Counted from the first letter of the stretch, positions 36,123-44,802 are shown. The stretch: DNA of 64,000 nucleotides from Sulfurovum sp. (GCA_026990595.1 JALXCZ010000007.1:1-64000), one strand, 5' to 3'. The notes: generated by a model not told the origin, from the letters alone. Numbers and translations: made by a program.

Positions 36123-37249
36123 GATAACTCTTTTTTAATGATCAATGAAATATTGTTACCGCCAAAACCAAAATAGTTGCACATAAAAAGTCCTCTATCG
36201 CACTTTTTATGCTCAGATATCGGTCTGTATTCAGGAAGTATCGGTTTTTCACAAAAATATGTTTTAGGAATGAACCCTTCATCTACAGCTGCCATCAACA
36301 GAGCGATCTCCAGTACCCCGGAGGCTCCTATGGTGTGTCCTACATAAGGTTTTAATGCTGTAAAAGTCAGGGAAGGCTCAAACACTTTGCTTATGGCATT
36401 GAGTTCTGCCAGGTCATTACTGTGTGAACCGGTGGCATGTGCTTTAAGTGCAGTGATCTCTTTTGCTTCTACACCACAGTTTTGCAGTGCTTTTTGCATC
36501 ACTTCTACACACTCATCACCACTTTGGCTTACAGAAGTGATCGTTTGAGAATGACAGTTACTGAAACCACCCTCCAATGACCATTTTGTATCATCTTTAC
36601 CAAGTACTATTCCAGCTAACGCTTCACCTAAGATTAACCCATCTCTGTCAATATCAAACGGTTTTACGATATCGTTTGCAATAAGATCCATCGCATAAAA
36701 TCCGCTGCTCATAATAGGAGAGAATATCTCTACTCCAATAACAATGGCATATTCGAACAATCCGATATTGATCATATTCGATGCTTCCAAAAGTGCATTG
36801 GCACTTGAAGTACATGCAGTATTTATGGTCATGGTAAAATCATTGAGACCAAACTCTTTAGAGAGCTCTTTTGCGTAAGAATCAATACTCTGTTTTTGGG
36901 AAGTGTAAGGTTCTTTTTCATCATCATAGACGGTAGCATTGATCGCATCAACAAGATGCCAATCTACCAAAGAGGTTCCGACAATCAATGCTGTTTGGCT
37001 TCGATTACTCTCTTCCGGTAACAGCTTTAGAAGCATATCTCTCATAGCATGATAAATACTTCTTTGTTCCTGCTTGATCTCTTCCTTAAGAAGATAATAG
37101 GGAATCTCTACCTCTTCCATGGATGCCTGTATTTTTTTAATTGATCTGACTATCCGGTCATTTTTAATGGCATTTAAAGTTTGCTGCAAATTTCCTTGTG
37201 AAGCATTAACTTCATACTTTAAAATGTTTACTTTAGCCATTATGCTCAC
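36119..37249 (-). CDS. beta-ketoacyl-ACP synthase, catalytically complete (KS 1)
   Basis: 376 aa ketosynthase II type. C146 (TACTSSANA), H271 (KAHATGS), K300 and H305 (ALKPYVGHTIG) are present. Only about 270 of its residues align well with FabF; the first 80 are diverged. It overlaps the ACP gene by 17 bases, or 8 if translation starts at the second Met (37240). Could perform priming or the first condensation. Confidence 0.88.
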   Translation of the reverse strand: MSIMAKVNILKYEVNASQGNLQQTLNAIKNDRIVRSIKKIQASMEEVEIPYYLLKEEIKQEQRSIYHAMRDMLLKLLPEESNRSQTALIVGTSLVDWHLVDAINATVYDDEKEPYTSQKQSIDSYAKELSKEFGLNDFTMTINTACTSSANALLEASNMINIGLFEYAIVIGVEIFSPIMSSGFYAMDLIANDIVKPFDIDRDGLILGEALAGIVLGKDDTKWSLEGGFSNCHSQTITSVSQSGDECVEVMQKALQNCGVEAKEITALKAHATGSHSNDLAELNAISKVFEPSLTFTALKPYVGHTIGASGVLEIALLMAAVDEGFIPKTYFCEKPILPEYRPISEHKKCDRGLFMCNYFGFGGNNISLIIKKELS

Positions 37250-37499
37250 TTACATACTTTGCCAAGGCATCAATCGTAGTGACAGTTCTTCTAAAATCTT
37301 TAGAATCTCCCAATCTTACATTGTATCTGTTTAAAAGCCCCATTGAAATTTGCAGTGCATCCAGTGAATCCAACTCCAATCCACTCTCATCTGAAAAAAG
37401 CATCACATGATCATCTATCTCTTCAGGGGTAATATCTTCTTTTTCACACTCTTGTATTATTAATTCTTTTATATCATATTTTAATGCTTCAAAATCCAT
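37233..37499 (-). CDS. acyl carrier protein (second ACP of the cluster)
   Basis: 88 aa ACP with phosphopantetheine serine S45 in GLELDSLDALQ. I start at the ATG at 37499, which forms a TGATG overlap with the upstream permease gene and has GGGG a few bases before; a longer frame from 37580 would lie inside the permease gene. Sits directly before KS 1. Confidence 0.88.
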   Translation of the reverse strand: MDFEALKYDIKELIIQECEKEDITPEEIDDHVMLFSDESGLELDSLDALQISMGLLNRYNVRLGDSKDFRRTVTTIDALAKYVSEHNG

Positions 37500-38656
37500 C
37501 AAATTCCCCTGTTTAATCTTCTGCGTAATAGTATCATAGATAGGATTAACAAGATAACACCAAAAAGCAGTAACATACACGATTCATTTAAGATCATTGA
37601 AAAATCCCCGCCTTTTAAAAAAATATCAAGAAATCCATCCAGTCCCCATGACATAGGAGAGATATTTGCCAGGGTCTGCATAGATTCCGGCATAAAGAAT
37701 TTTGGAACCATCACACCGCCTATGGAGCCTAAAAGTATGTTGGATATACCACCTATGGTTGTTGCCTGTTCTGTAGATTTTGCTGTAACTGCTATGAGAC
37801 TGGAGAGCCCGACAGCAGCAACACTCAGTGCAAAAGAGAGGAATGTAAGTCCGGCTACAGAGCCATTTATCTCCAAGGCAGGGGTATGAAACAAAGGAAC
37901 AATGAACATTCCTACAGCTATCATTACCCAAACCTGGATCTGTGCAATAAATAGATAAGGAACAACTTTGGAAAGTGTGATAGAGAATGCAGAGACATTC
38001 ATAGAGTTTAATCTTGCCAATGTATGCTGTTTTCGTTCATTGATATAGATCGTTGACATAGGGATGACAATAAAGAACATTCCAAATACGATCCATGTCG
38101 GAACACTCTGCTGTGTAGCATTGGGTACCTCTTTTTTTTCATTGTAACGCAGATCGAAAAGTGCATCTGTAGAAAGTTTTACAGAACCGACTGCAGCTGC
38201 CGCTTCATCAGAGAATTCACTTAAACGTTCAGTAATGATGCCTAATTTCAAGTCAACAACCTCTTTAAGAAGTTTTGCTTTAAAAAGTTCTATCACATCA
38301 CTTTTGGCAGAGCCTTTGACCTGTATCTCTATTTTAGGGTTTTTTACACTGTTTTGTTCATCACCATACCCTTTTGGTATATGAATAATAAACTCCGCTT
38401 CATTCTGATCTACAAGATGAAAACTTTTATTCTTCCTGATGTCTTTTGTAAGGGTTCTACTGATACTGCTTTGATCCAAATCTACAATCGCAGTATTAAA
38501 ATGGATACTCTCCTGGGAAAAAATATCTCTCATGGCAACAGACATGATCAAAATAAAAATAGCCGGCATGACAAAAAGTGCCATGAGTGCCTGCTTGTCT
38601 CTAAGTACAAGAATAAACTCTTTTTTCACCAATGCACTAAACATCTTGAGACTCAC
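37499..38656 (-). CDS. ABC-2 type transporter permease
   Basis: 385 aa permease: N-terminal membrane helix (ALFVMPAIFILIMSVAM), a periplasmic loop of about 140 residues, and five C-terminal helices, the ABC-2 plan of drug and lipid exporters. It overlaps the ATPase gene by 20 bases (8 if the second Met at 38644 is used), so the two form one transporter. Confidence 0.87.
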   Translation of the reverse strand: MSLKMFSALVKKEFILVLRDKQALMALFVMPAIFILIMSVAMRDIFSQESIHFNTAIVDLDQSSISRTLTKDIRKNKSFHLVDQNEAEFIIHIPKGYGDEQNSVKNPKIEIQVKGSAKSDVIELFKAKLLKEVVDLKLGIITERLSEFSDEAAAAVGSVKLSTDALFDLRYNEKKEVPNATQQSVPTWIVFGMFFIVIPMSTIYINERKQHTLARLNSMNVSAFSITLSKVVPYLFIAQIQVWVMIAVGMFIVPLFHTPALEINGSVAGLTFLSFALSVAAVGLSSLIAVTAKSTEQATTIGGISNILLGSIGGVMVPKFFMPESMQTLANISPMSWGLDGFLDIFLKGGDFSMILNESCMLLLFGVILLILSMILLRRRLNRGI

Positions 38657-39353
38657 TGGTCAATGCTAAAAAATGTTTTTCAAGTGTTTCACTTTTACTT
38701 TGCAGTATCGCTTTAAGTGTGCCCTGTTCGATCAGTTTTCCCTTTGCTATGACAGCAACATCATCACATATCTTCTCGATCTCATTCATATAGTGGCTGG
38801 TATAAACAACGGTGATCCCAAGATCTTTGTAAGATCTTATGGAATCTAAAATATCATTCCTGCTTTTAGGGTCTATCCCCACGGTTGGTTCATCAAAGTA
38901 GATGATCTTCGGATCATTCAACAGTCCTATTGCCATATTGAGTCTTCTTTTCTGTCCGCCTGAAAGGGTTGAAGCTTCCTGATTCAAAAGTTTTGAGAGA
39001 TCATTGATCTCTATAGCTTTGGCAAAATTCTCTTTGGATGCCTGTTGTACATTGGAGAAAAACTCCAAATTCTCTTTGACAGTAAGTTTTTCGTAAAAAG
39101 CCAGATTTTGAGGTACGATGGAGCTGATATTTCTAATTTCTCGAATCTTTTTTTTAAGATCAAGCCCAAAAATTTCTACACTGCCTTCATCAATATCTGT
39201 TAAACCGTTCAATACGGACAAAAGTGTACTTTTCCCTGCACCATTTACACCCAAAAGACCAAATATTCTACCTTTTTTGATCTCTAAAGAGAGCCCATCC
39301 AATGCTAAGATATCACCATATCTTTTAGTCACATTCGATACTTTGATGAGCAT
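38637..39353 (-). CDS. ABC transporter ATP-binding protein
   Basis: 238 aa. Walker A GVNGAGKSTLL, signature LSGGQKRRLNMA, Walker B KIIYFDEPTVG and H-loop (YTSHYMNEIE) are complete. It pairs with the ABC-2 permease downstream and directly follows the BtrH-like gene. Similar ATPase-permease pairs accompany BtrH-like genes in flexirubin-type clusters; export of the product or of the resorcinol part is inferred. Confidence 0.9.
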   Translation of the reverse strand: MLIKVSNVTKRYGDILALDGLSLEIKKGRIFGLLGVNGAGKSTLLSVLNGLTDIDEGSVEIFGLDLKKKIREIRNISSIVPQNLAFYEKLTVKENLEFFSNVQQASKENFAKAIEINDLSKLLNQEASTLSGGQKRRLNMAIGLLNDPKIIYFDEPTVGIDPKSRNDILDSIRSYKDLGITVVYTSHYMNEIEKICDDVAVIAKGKLIEQGTLKAILQSKSETLEKHFLALTSESQDV

Positions 39354-40352
39354 TTAAACAGCTGCCTTGAATTCGAGCATTTTTTTATATACTTTAGCTT
39401 CATTCTCACTGATGTGCATCAGTTTATCCGAAATAGCCCTGTAATCTATCGGATTTTTTGACTTAATTGATTTTGCTATCATAAGAGCAAACTCTCTCCA
39501 TTCATCTCCCACGGCAAGCATTAACTTTGATGCTTCTGCCAAGATAGGGTCATTCTCAAAAAGTTCACTTGCTTCCTGAAGAAAGGAAGCATACATAAAT
39601 CTGAATCCTGCACCGCCTGTACCTATCTCTTCCTGCATCCTGACAATATGCCCAAGAAAAAGTTTGGCATATTTTTTTTCTTTGGATTCCAGTTTTAAAA
39701 TCGATTTTGCCAAATACCTCATACCACGCAGTCCGGCAATAGGTACTGGTGTACCCAGCATCGTTTTTGCGATCTTTTTTATATTTTTTGTAACAACCGG
39801 TTTAAGATCGATCTCATTAGGCACAGAGACCGGATAATAGAGTAAGCCCTTAGGTGCCATCACACCTTTTGCAAAACGTGCTTTGGTAAGAGATGCCCGC
39901 GAACAGGTGACACTTTTATCAAAAACGGGGTCACTAATGGAATACTCATCTCCGTCTCTGTCATAGATCAACAGGTTATGTGCATTAAAATGGAAACGTA
40001 TCTCTTTGGGGAAATATTCAAGCCAATAGACAGAACTCTGAGCTCCTACTATTTTTCCCTCTTCCAAAAGTTCATCAAGCCTTTTTTCACCCTTTTCTTT
40101 AGAAGAAAATCTCTCAAGTTTCATCTCTATCTTCAGGTTTTTCTGTATGTTTTTAATAATAGATTTTGGCATACTTCTGTAAGCAATCAGCGGCATGCCT
40201 CCTATCTTTACAAAAGGAATATAGGCAAAATTCAATGCATTGGCAAGTCCAAAGACCATGGGTTCACTCAGGTTCACTCCATGATGCCTTAACATGGAAG
40301 AGACAACACCACTTTCACAATGTGCGTGGTGTGTATGCTCAAAATTATTCAT
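39354..40352 (-). CDS. BtrH-type acyltransferase (BtrH_N/DUF4872-like)
   Basis: 332 aa. The N-terminal half looks like the cysteine-protease-fold domain of butirosin BtrH, which moves an acyl group from an ACP to an acceptor: Cys12 in HCESGVVSSML, His in FNAHNLLIYD and Asp in ISDPVFD form the likely triad. In this cluster it could release the polyene or resorcinol chain from its ACP onto the partner molecule. The C-terminal half is helical. Overlaps the small upstream gene by 8 bases. Confidence 0.75.
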   Translation of the reverse strand: MNNFEHTHHAHCESGVVSSMLRHHGVNLSEPMVFGLANALNFAYIPFVKIGGMPLIAYRSMPKSIIKNIQKNLKIEMKLERFSSKEKGEKRLDELLEEGKIVGAQSSVYWLEYFPKEIRFHFNAHNLLIYDRDGDEYSISDPVFDKSVTCSRASLTKARFAKGVMAPKGLLYYPVSVPNEIDLKPVVTKNIKKIAKTMLGTPVPIAGLRGMRYLAKSILKLESKEKKYAKLFLGHIVRMQEEIGTGGAGFRFMYASFLQEASELFENDPILAEASKLMLAVGDEWREFALMIAKSIKSKNPIDYRAISDKLMHISENEAKVYKKMLEFKAAV

Positions 40353-40755
40353 CTCTGTCCTTGGGTATCGTTTTTATTTCATCCAGTCTTTTACCTAGCA
40401 CATCACAATACGCCAACAGTCTCTTTTCACTAAGCTTCTTAAATATCTCCGGTTTGAAGTGTCTCTTGATCGTCCATTGAAAAAAACCTGTAGATTGTGC
40501 TAGTACCAGCAGATCCATCCTAGCATCATACATATGATAGTAAAGCGGGGATCTTCTTCCTGCCTTTACCTCTTCATATGCATTCTCAATACTCTTTTCT
40601 ATATCTTCAAGTGCTGCTTTGGTAGCGATCTCTTCGACTTCCCATCCAGTTGAGCCTACCGTTTGCATTTTACCGTCTTTGTCTCGTGCATAGATAGCTT
40701 TTTTCATATTTGCATAGGTTTCGCTATTATCCTGAGGAACGCTGTTAATATCCAT
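40345..40755 (-). CDS. unrecognised 136-aa protein of the pigment cluster
   Basis: Soluble, mostly helical, no signal peptide or membrane helix. Charged N-terminus followed by SPLYYHMYDARMDLLVLAQ and a basic FFQWTIKRHFKPEIF. I do not recognise a family. It is locked between the DarB-like gene (one-base overlap) and the BtrH-like gene (8-base overlap), so it should act in the same step; an assembly or binding partner is possible. Confidence 0.6.
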   Translation of the reverse strand: MDINSVPQDNSETYANMKKAIYARDKDGKMQTVGSTGWEVEEIATKAALEDIEKSIENAYEEVKAGRRSPLYYHMYDARMDLLVLAQSTGFFQWTIKRHFKPEIFKKLSEKRLLAYCDVLGKRLDEIKTIPKDRDE

Positions 40756-41900
40756 TAAACAGCCTCTAACAACATGAACGCTGTAGAAAAACGTCCGCTC
40801 TCAGGAATATAACATAAAAGTTTCTCACCTTTTTTGATCTTACCTGAATTGAACAGCTCTTCCAAAATAATATAAATAGAAGCTGAACCGGTATTTCCTT
40901 TGGTTTCAAGATTTGTAAACCATTTCTCCTGAGGAATATCACATCCGACATCTTTCATCGTATCATAAAGCTTATCTCTGAAATACCCTGATGAGTAATG
41001 CGGAAGGAACCAGTCTATCTCTTCAGGTTTGAACATCTCTTTTTGAAGCATCTCTTCAAGTGGTTTGTAGACTGTATACTCCAAGATATTTGCATTTAAA
41101 AGCTTTACATCCTGCTTTACTGCAAAGATAGATTTTGTGAGCCACTCTTCAGGTACATATTCTCTATACCCTCTGGTTGTACCGTCTTTCAGTTTTTCAC
41201 AACCTGAATACATACATGTTTCCAATTCACTGGCATAGGATCTTGAAAATATTTTATCGATCCGCAAAGAGAGCGAGTCACTGTTTGGTTTACTGCTTGT
41301 ACCTATGGCTCCGGCTCCGTCACTGAGCATCCATCGTAAAAAATCTTTTTCAAAAGTCAGTTCTTTATTACGTCTGACCATTTCTACCTTGCTTTGCACT
41401 TCAGGCTCAAAATTCCTTCCACGCATAGAAGCAGATACATTCTCACTGCCTGTGGTAATAGCACTTTCAATATCTCCCGATTTGATGGCATTGTAGGCAT
41501 ATTTAAGTGCCATCAAGCCACTGAGACAGATCCCTGCTATACTCACCACTTCCAGTGGTTTCAGATTTGTCTCACCATGTACCATCAGTGCATGCCCCGG
41601 CAATAACTGATCAGGGGTTGTCGTTCCACATGCCAACACTTCAGCACTATTTATATCAAATCCCGCATCTTCAAGATTTTCAATAGCCGCTGCCGCCATT
41701 TGTGCATTAGAATGTGTTGTCTCATTGCTCACAGGGTCAATAGCATAATATCTTGTTTTGATCTTGTTGGATTTGAGTACGATCCTTTTAACCAAAGAGG
41801 GATTGCCGTCTACCATACCCAAAACTTCTTCTATATGATCATTATCTACCGGTTCATTTGGAAAAAATGCTGCCATTTTATTAATATATACTTCCCTCAC
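40755..41900 (-). CDS. ketosynthase III family enzyme, DarB-like
   Basis: 381 aa KAS III-type condensing enzyme with the full triad C125 (AGICLSG), H301 (LPHYSSG) and N336 (KGNTGSA). DarB joins two beta-ketoacyl units and starts ring closure in dialkylresorcinol synthesis. The neighbour upstream is DarA-like, as in Bacteroidetes flexirubin clusters. A housekeeping FabH is less likely given its diverged sequence and this position. Confidence 0.82.
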   Translation of the reverse strand: MREVYINKMAAFFPNEPVDNDHIEEVLGMVDGNPSLVKRIVLKSNKIKTRYYAIDPVSNETTHSNAQMAAAAIENLEDAGFDINSAEVLACGTTTPDQLLPGHALMVHGETNLKPLEVVSIAGICLSGLMALKYAYNAIKSGDIESAITTGSENVSASMRGRNFEPEVQSKVEMVRRNKELTFEKDFLRWMLSDGAGAIGTSSKPNSDSLSLRIDKIFSRSYASELETCMYSGCEKLKDGTTRGYREYVPEEWLTKSIFAVKQDVKLLNANILEYTVYKPLEEMLQKEMFKPEEIDWFLPHYSSGYFRDKLYDTMKDVGCDIPQEKWFTNLETKGNTGSASIYIILEELFNSGKIKKGEKLLCYIPESGRFSTAFMLLEAV

Positions 41901-41908
41901 CTCAACTC

Positions 41909-42820
41909 CTATCTGCCACTTGGCTTTTCATATTTTACTTCCAGTGCTTTCAATTTTTCTTCTTGAAACAGATTCAACACTTTTCTCACTAAGATGTTTA
42001 ACGGTACAACGGTAAAGACCAGTAAAACCAAAAAAACAGAATAGAGCGTCAATCCGACTCTGCGCCCAAAACTTCTTTTTTTTCCAAAAAGCTTAATGAT
42101 TTTAGCCCATATTTTAGAACTTCTTGTTGCTATCATTTCTGAAGCTATCAACTTTCCATTAACATTGACCGCACCCAGATTTTGAAGCAAAGGTTCACCC
42201 TGCTTTTCCCTGTTTTCTTTTAATGCTTTCTTTAAACGTTCTCCAAATCTTGAAGCTGCCTCTATCTCACTTGGCAAGATCCCCGCAGGAGGAAAGATAG
42301 AAAATGCATCTTTCTTTCCCGTAAGCAGCCATCTTGGCGTGGTCACAAAAGAGTAGATACCCTTTCCCTGATCCGTCAAAGCGACATTGTCTAAGAGCCG
42401 TGCATCTACGGCTCTTAAAAGCCCCTTCATCTTTTCTTGGGCCATAACCCACATATCACGACATGCGATCAGTGTGACAACCGGTTTGTCTTTTAATATT
42501 CTTTTAGCCTGATTTGACTTCAAAAAACCGACTATAGGCGTAGATGGAGCTAAAAACCAGATCGTATATCCCAAAATAATCAGATCATAACTCTCTTCAA
42601 GATTTTCAAGTTCCTTTACTTTACAACCATCCATCTGTACAGCTTCAGGAAACTCATCTGCAAACTTATAAAACGACCATGGATAAGGATAGGTCTCGAC
42701 TGGTTCTATTCTTCTCACATCTACCTTGATCTTTTCATCCGCCAACTTAGAGATAAAACTCTCAACTACACTCCCCAACTGTCCCGACTGAGAATAGTAA
42801 AGTACTAAAACTTTTTTCAA
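41909..42820 (-). CDS. dialkylresorcinol condensing/aromatising enzyme, DarA-like
   Basis: 303 aa protein with a flavodoxin-like fold: VLVLYYSQSGQLGSVVESF is the FMN phosphate loop, and IILGYTIWFLAPSTP follows the flavodoxin pattern. A hydrophobic helix lies near residues 255-280. This layout matches proteins named DarA (dialkylresorcinol condensing enzyme). It starts with TTG at 42820 (in-frame stop just upstream, GGGA seven bases before) and is the first gene of the 21-gene operon. Confidence 0.8.
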   Translation of the reverse strand: MKKVLVLYYSQSGQLGSVVESFISKLADEKIKVDVRRIEPVETYPYPWSFYKFADEFPEAVQMDGCKVKELENLEESYDLIILGYTIWFLAPSTPIVGFLKSNQAKRILKDKPVVTLIACRDMWVMAQEKMKGLLRAVDARLLDNVALTDQGKGIYSFVTTPRWLLTGKKDAFSIFPPAGILPSEIEAASRFGERLKKALKENREKQGEPLLQNLGAVNVNGKLIASEMIATRSSKIWAKIIKLFGKKRSFGRRVGLTLYSVFLVLLVFTVVPLNILVRKVLNLFQEEKLKALEVKYEKPSGR

Positions 42821-42845
42821 TTATAGTCCCATTATTTTTCATAAT

Positions 42846-42851
42846 ATTATA
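42846..42851 (-). promoter_or_regulatory. candidate -10 box of the pigment operon
   Basis: TATAAT on the minus strand in TTGTATAATATT, 26 bases before the DarA-like start. No other gap in the operon is long enough for an obvious promoter, so one transcript of about 17.5 kb is likely. No clear operator is seen. Confidence 0.5.
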
Positions 42852-42950
42852 CAACAAAGATCATTAAAATTTTATGCTACGATCACGGCAGCATTGAGAA
42901 AGGAAAGATATTTGATGATATGATATATTTAAATCATACAAACCTTTTGA

Positions 42951-42956
42951 TATAAT
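42951..42956 (+). promoter_or_regulatory. candidate -10 box of pdxJ within a small palindrome
   Basis: TATAAT 32 bases before the pdxJ ATG. It sits in the dyad TTTGAT-ATA-ATCAAA, so a repressor could cover it. TTGGAG is the ribosome-binding site. Confidence 0.45.
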
Positions 42957-42987
42957 CAAACGAATCTTACTCATTGGAGTTTTAACT

Positions 42988-43770
42988 ATGTTATTAGGCG
43001 TGAATATTGACCACATCGCAGTTTTAAGAGAAGCCAGAAAAGTAGCAGATCCTGACCCTTTGGATGCACTTGGCATCTGTAAACGCTCAGGTGCAGACCA
43101 AATTACTATACATTTACGTGAAGACAGACGTCATATGCAGGACAGTGACGCAAAAAACATCATAGAACTCTCGACTTTACCTGTAAACCTTGAGTGCGCC
43201 ATTGCTTCAGAGATGATAGACCTTGCCTGTGAACTCAAACCACATCGTGTCACACTTGTACCGGAAAAACGTGAGGAAGTAACGACCGAGGGTGGACTTG
43301 CAGTCACAGGAGAACAGCCTAAACTTAAAGTTGCAATAAAAAGGCTGCAAAAAGAGGAAATAGAAGTTTCACTCTTCATAGACCCTACCCTTGATGCAGT
43401 CAGAGCTGCAGTTGATCTGCATGTAGAATGGATAGAGTTTCATACCGGGAAATATGCCAATATTCATACGATGCTCTACTCCAATCTTGCCAAAACACAC
43501 CACAGCATCCCTGAACTGGAGCTTTCGCGTAAAGTGCTTAAACAAATGCTAGATGATGAACTCAGAAACCTGCGGCTTCTCAGTTGTGATGCTATGGAAC
43601 TTGGACTCAGAGTTGCAGCAGGCCACGGACTGAATATGCAAAATGTCAGTGATATCGTAGAGATAGAGACCATAGAAGAGTTAAACATTGGACAAAGCAT
43701 TATTGCACGTTCTGTTTATGTGGGTTTGGAACAAGCGATTTTGGATATGAGAGCAAAATTGATCAGGTAA
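42988..43770 (+). CDS. pdxJ: pyridoxine 5'-phosphate synthase
   Basis: Condenses 1-deoxyxylulose 5-phosphate with aminoacetone phosphate in vitamin B6 synthesis; 260 aa TIM barrel. The start LLGVNIDHIAVLREAR and the ITIHLREDRRHM stretch are the PdxJ signature. Followed by pdxA, its partner in the pathway. Confidence 0.97.
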   Translation: MLLGVNIDHIAVLREARKVADPDPLDALGICKRSGADQITIHLREDRRHMQDSDAKNIIELSTLPVNLECAIASEMIDLACELKPHRVTLVPEKREEVTTEGGLAVTGEQPKLKVAIKRLQKEEIEVSLFIDPTLDAVRAAVDLHVEWIEFHTGKYANIHTMLYSNLAKTHHSIPELELSRKVLKQMLDDELRNLRLLSCDAMELGLRVAAGHGLNMQNVSDIVEIETIEELNIGQSIIARSVYVGLEQAILDMRAKLIR

Positions 43771-43771
43771 G

Positions 43772-43845
43772 GTAGGGTGTTGTGTGCCCCTACAACACCT
43801 TTTTAATATTTTATTTTTTGGTGTTGTAAGGGCACAACACCCTAC
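43772..43845. repeat. paired inverted repeat, GTAGGGTGTTGT type (family B), between pdxJ and pdxA
   Basis: Left arm 43772-43799 and right arm 43820-43845 are inverted copies (GTAGGGTGTTGTG... and its complement) around an AT-rich loop. A related pair lies at 52187-52278. The right arm ends one base before the pdxA ribosome-binding site GAGGA, so the folded RNA may affect pdxA translation. Confidence 0.65.
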
Positions 43846-43854
43846 GAGGAAAAC

Positions 43855-44802
43855 ATGAAGAAAAAAATAGCTATTTCAATTGGTGATCTTAACGGTATAG
43901 GCATACAACTAGCCCTAGAAAACCATGATACTGTTTCACAAACAGTTTCACCTATGTACTGCATAGATAAAATTATGTTAGAACAAGCTGCCAAGAAACT
44001 AGGGCTTACTATCCCTGATGATTTTCAAACCATCGAAAACATCGCTCCATATTTTGAGATAGAGGCAGGAGAAGTTAGTAAAGAGAGTGGTGCGTATGCC
44101 TATGCCTCTTTTGTGAAAGCCGTGGAACTTGCTAAAGAAAAAGAAGTTGATGCCATATGCACCCTTCCTATCAACAAAAAAGCATGGGAAGTAGCAGGTA
44201 TAAACTACAAAGGTCATACCGATGCCCTGCGTGACTTTTTTGATGCAAAGGCAATTATGATGCTTGGATGCCCCCAGATGTATGTAGCACTCTTTACAGA
44301 GCATATCCCACTCAGAGAGGTAGCCAGTAGCATCAACGAAGAGGATCTGACACACTTTTTGATAGATTTTTATCATACTGCCAAACCTACTTCAACCGTA
44401 GCTGTACTGGGGCTGAATCCCCATGCTGGAGATAATGGGGTACTTGGAGATGAAGAACTTATCATCCAAAAAGCCATAAACAACGCAACAACTATTCTAA
44501 AAAAAGAAATACCATCACTATTCACTATTCACTATTCACTATTCACTACACCCATGGTGCCCGATGTAGCTTTTACCCCAAATGTTCGTAAAAACTACAC
44601 ACACTATATCGCCATGTATCATGACCAGGGCTTAGCACCACTTAAAGCCCTCTACTTTGACGAAGGCATTAATGTAAGCCTAAACCTACCTGTCCTACGC
44701 ACCTCTGTAGACCACGGTACAGCATTTGATATTGCATACAAAAGAATTGAATTAAATAATCTAAGCTATTTAAATGCAATAAAATACATAAGAGAAAACT
44801 AA
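43855..44802 (+). CDS. pdxA: 4-hydroxythreonine-4-phosphate dehydrogenase
   Basis: Oxidises 4-phosphohydroxythreonine in the B6 pathway upstream of PdxJ; 315 aa. ISIGDLNGIG at the start, metal-ligand His in GHTDALRDF, LGLNPHAGDNG and MYHDQGLAPLKAL near the end are typical. An unusual stretch (SLFTIHYSLFTTP, around residue 222) is encoded by four tandem copies of the heptamer TTCACTA. Confidence 0.96.
   Translation: MKKKIAISIGDLNGIGIQLALENHDTVSQTVSPMYCIDKIMLEQAAKKLGLTIPDDFQTIENIAPYFEIEAGEVSKESGAYAYASFVKAVELAKEKEVDAICTLPINKKAWEVAGINYKGHTDALRDFFDAKAIMMLGCPQMYVALFTEHIPLREVASSINEEDLTHFLIDFYHTAKPTSTVAVLGLNPHAGDNGVLGDEELIIQKAINNATTILKKEIPSLFTIHYSLFTTPMVPDVAFTPNVRKNYTHYIAMYHDQGLAPLKALYFDEGINVSLNLPVLRTSVDHGTAFDIAYKRIELNNLSYLNAIKYIREN
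44521..44548 (+). repeat. tandem heptamer (TTCACTA)4 inside pdxA
   Basis: Four perfect 7-bp units, preceded by a partial one (ACTA). Because 7 is not a multiple of 3, gain or loss of one unit would shift the pdxA frame and truncate the protein before its conserved MYHDQG motif. Confidence 0.8.

Noticed and set aside
34234-37249. Housekeeping fatty acid synthesis genes (fabF, acpP, fabG)
   Set aside because: The genes are too diverged, duplicated and mixed with DarA/DarB, ammonia-lyase and exporters; the acpP-fabF order of primary metabolism is not present.
40755-41900. FabH, the primary ketosynthase III
   Set aside because: Usual plsX-fabH context is absent and the sequence is longer (381 aa) and diverged; next to a DarA-like gene DarB is a better call.
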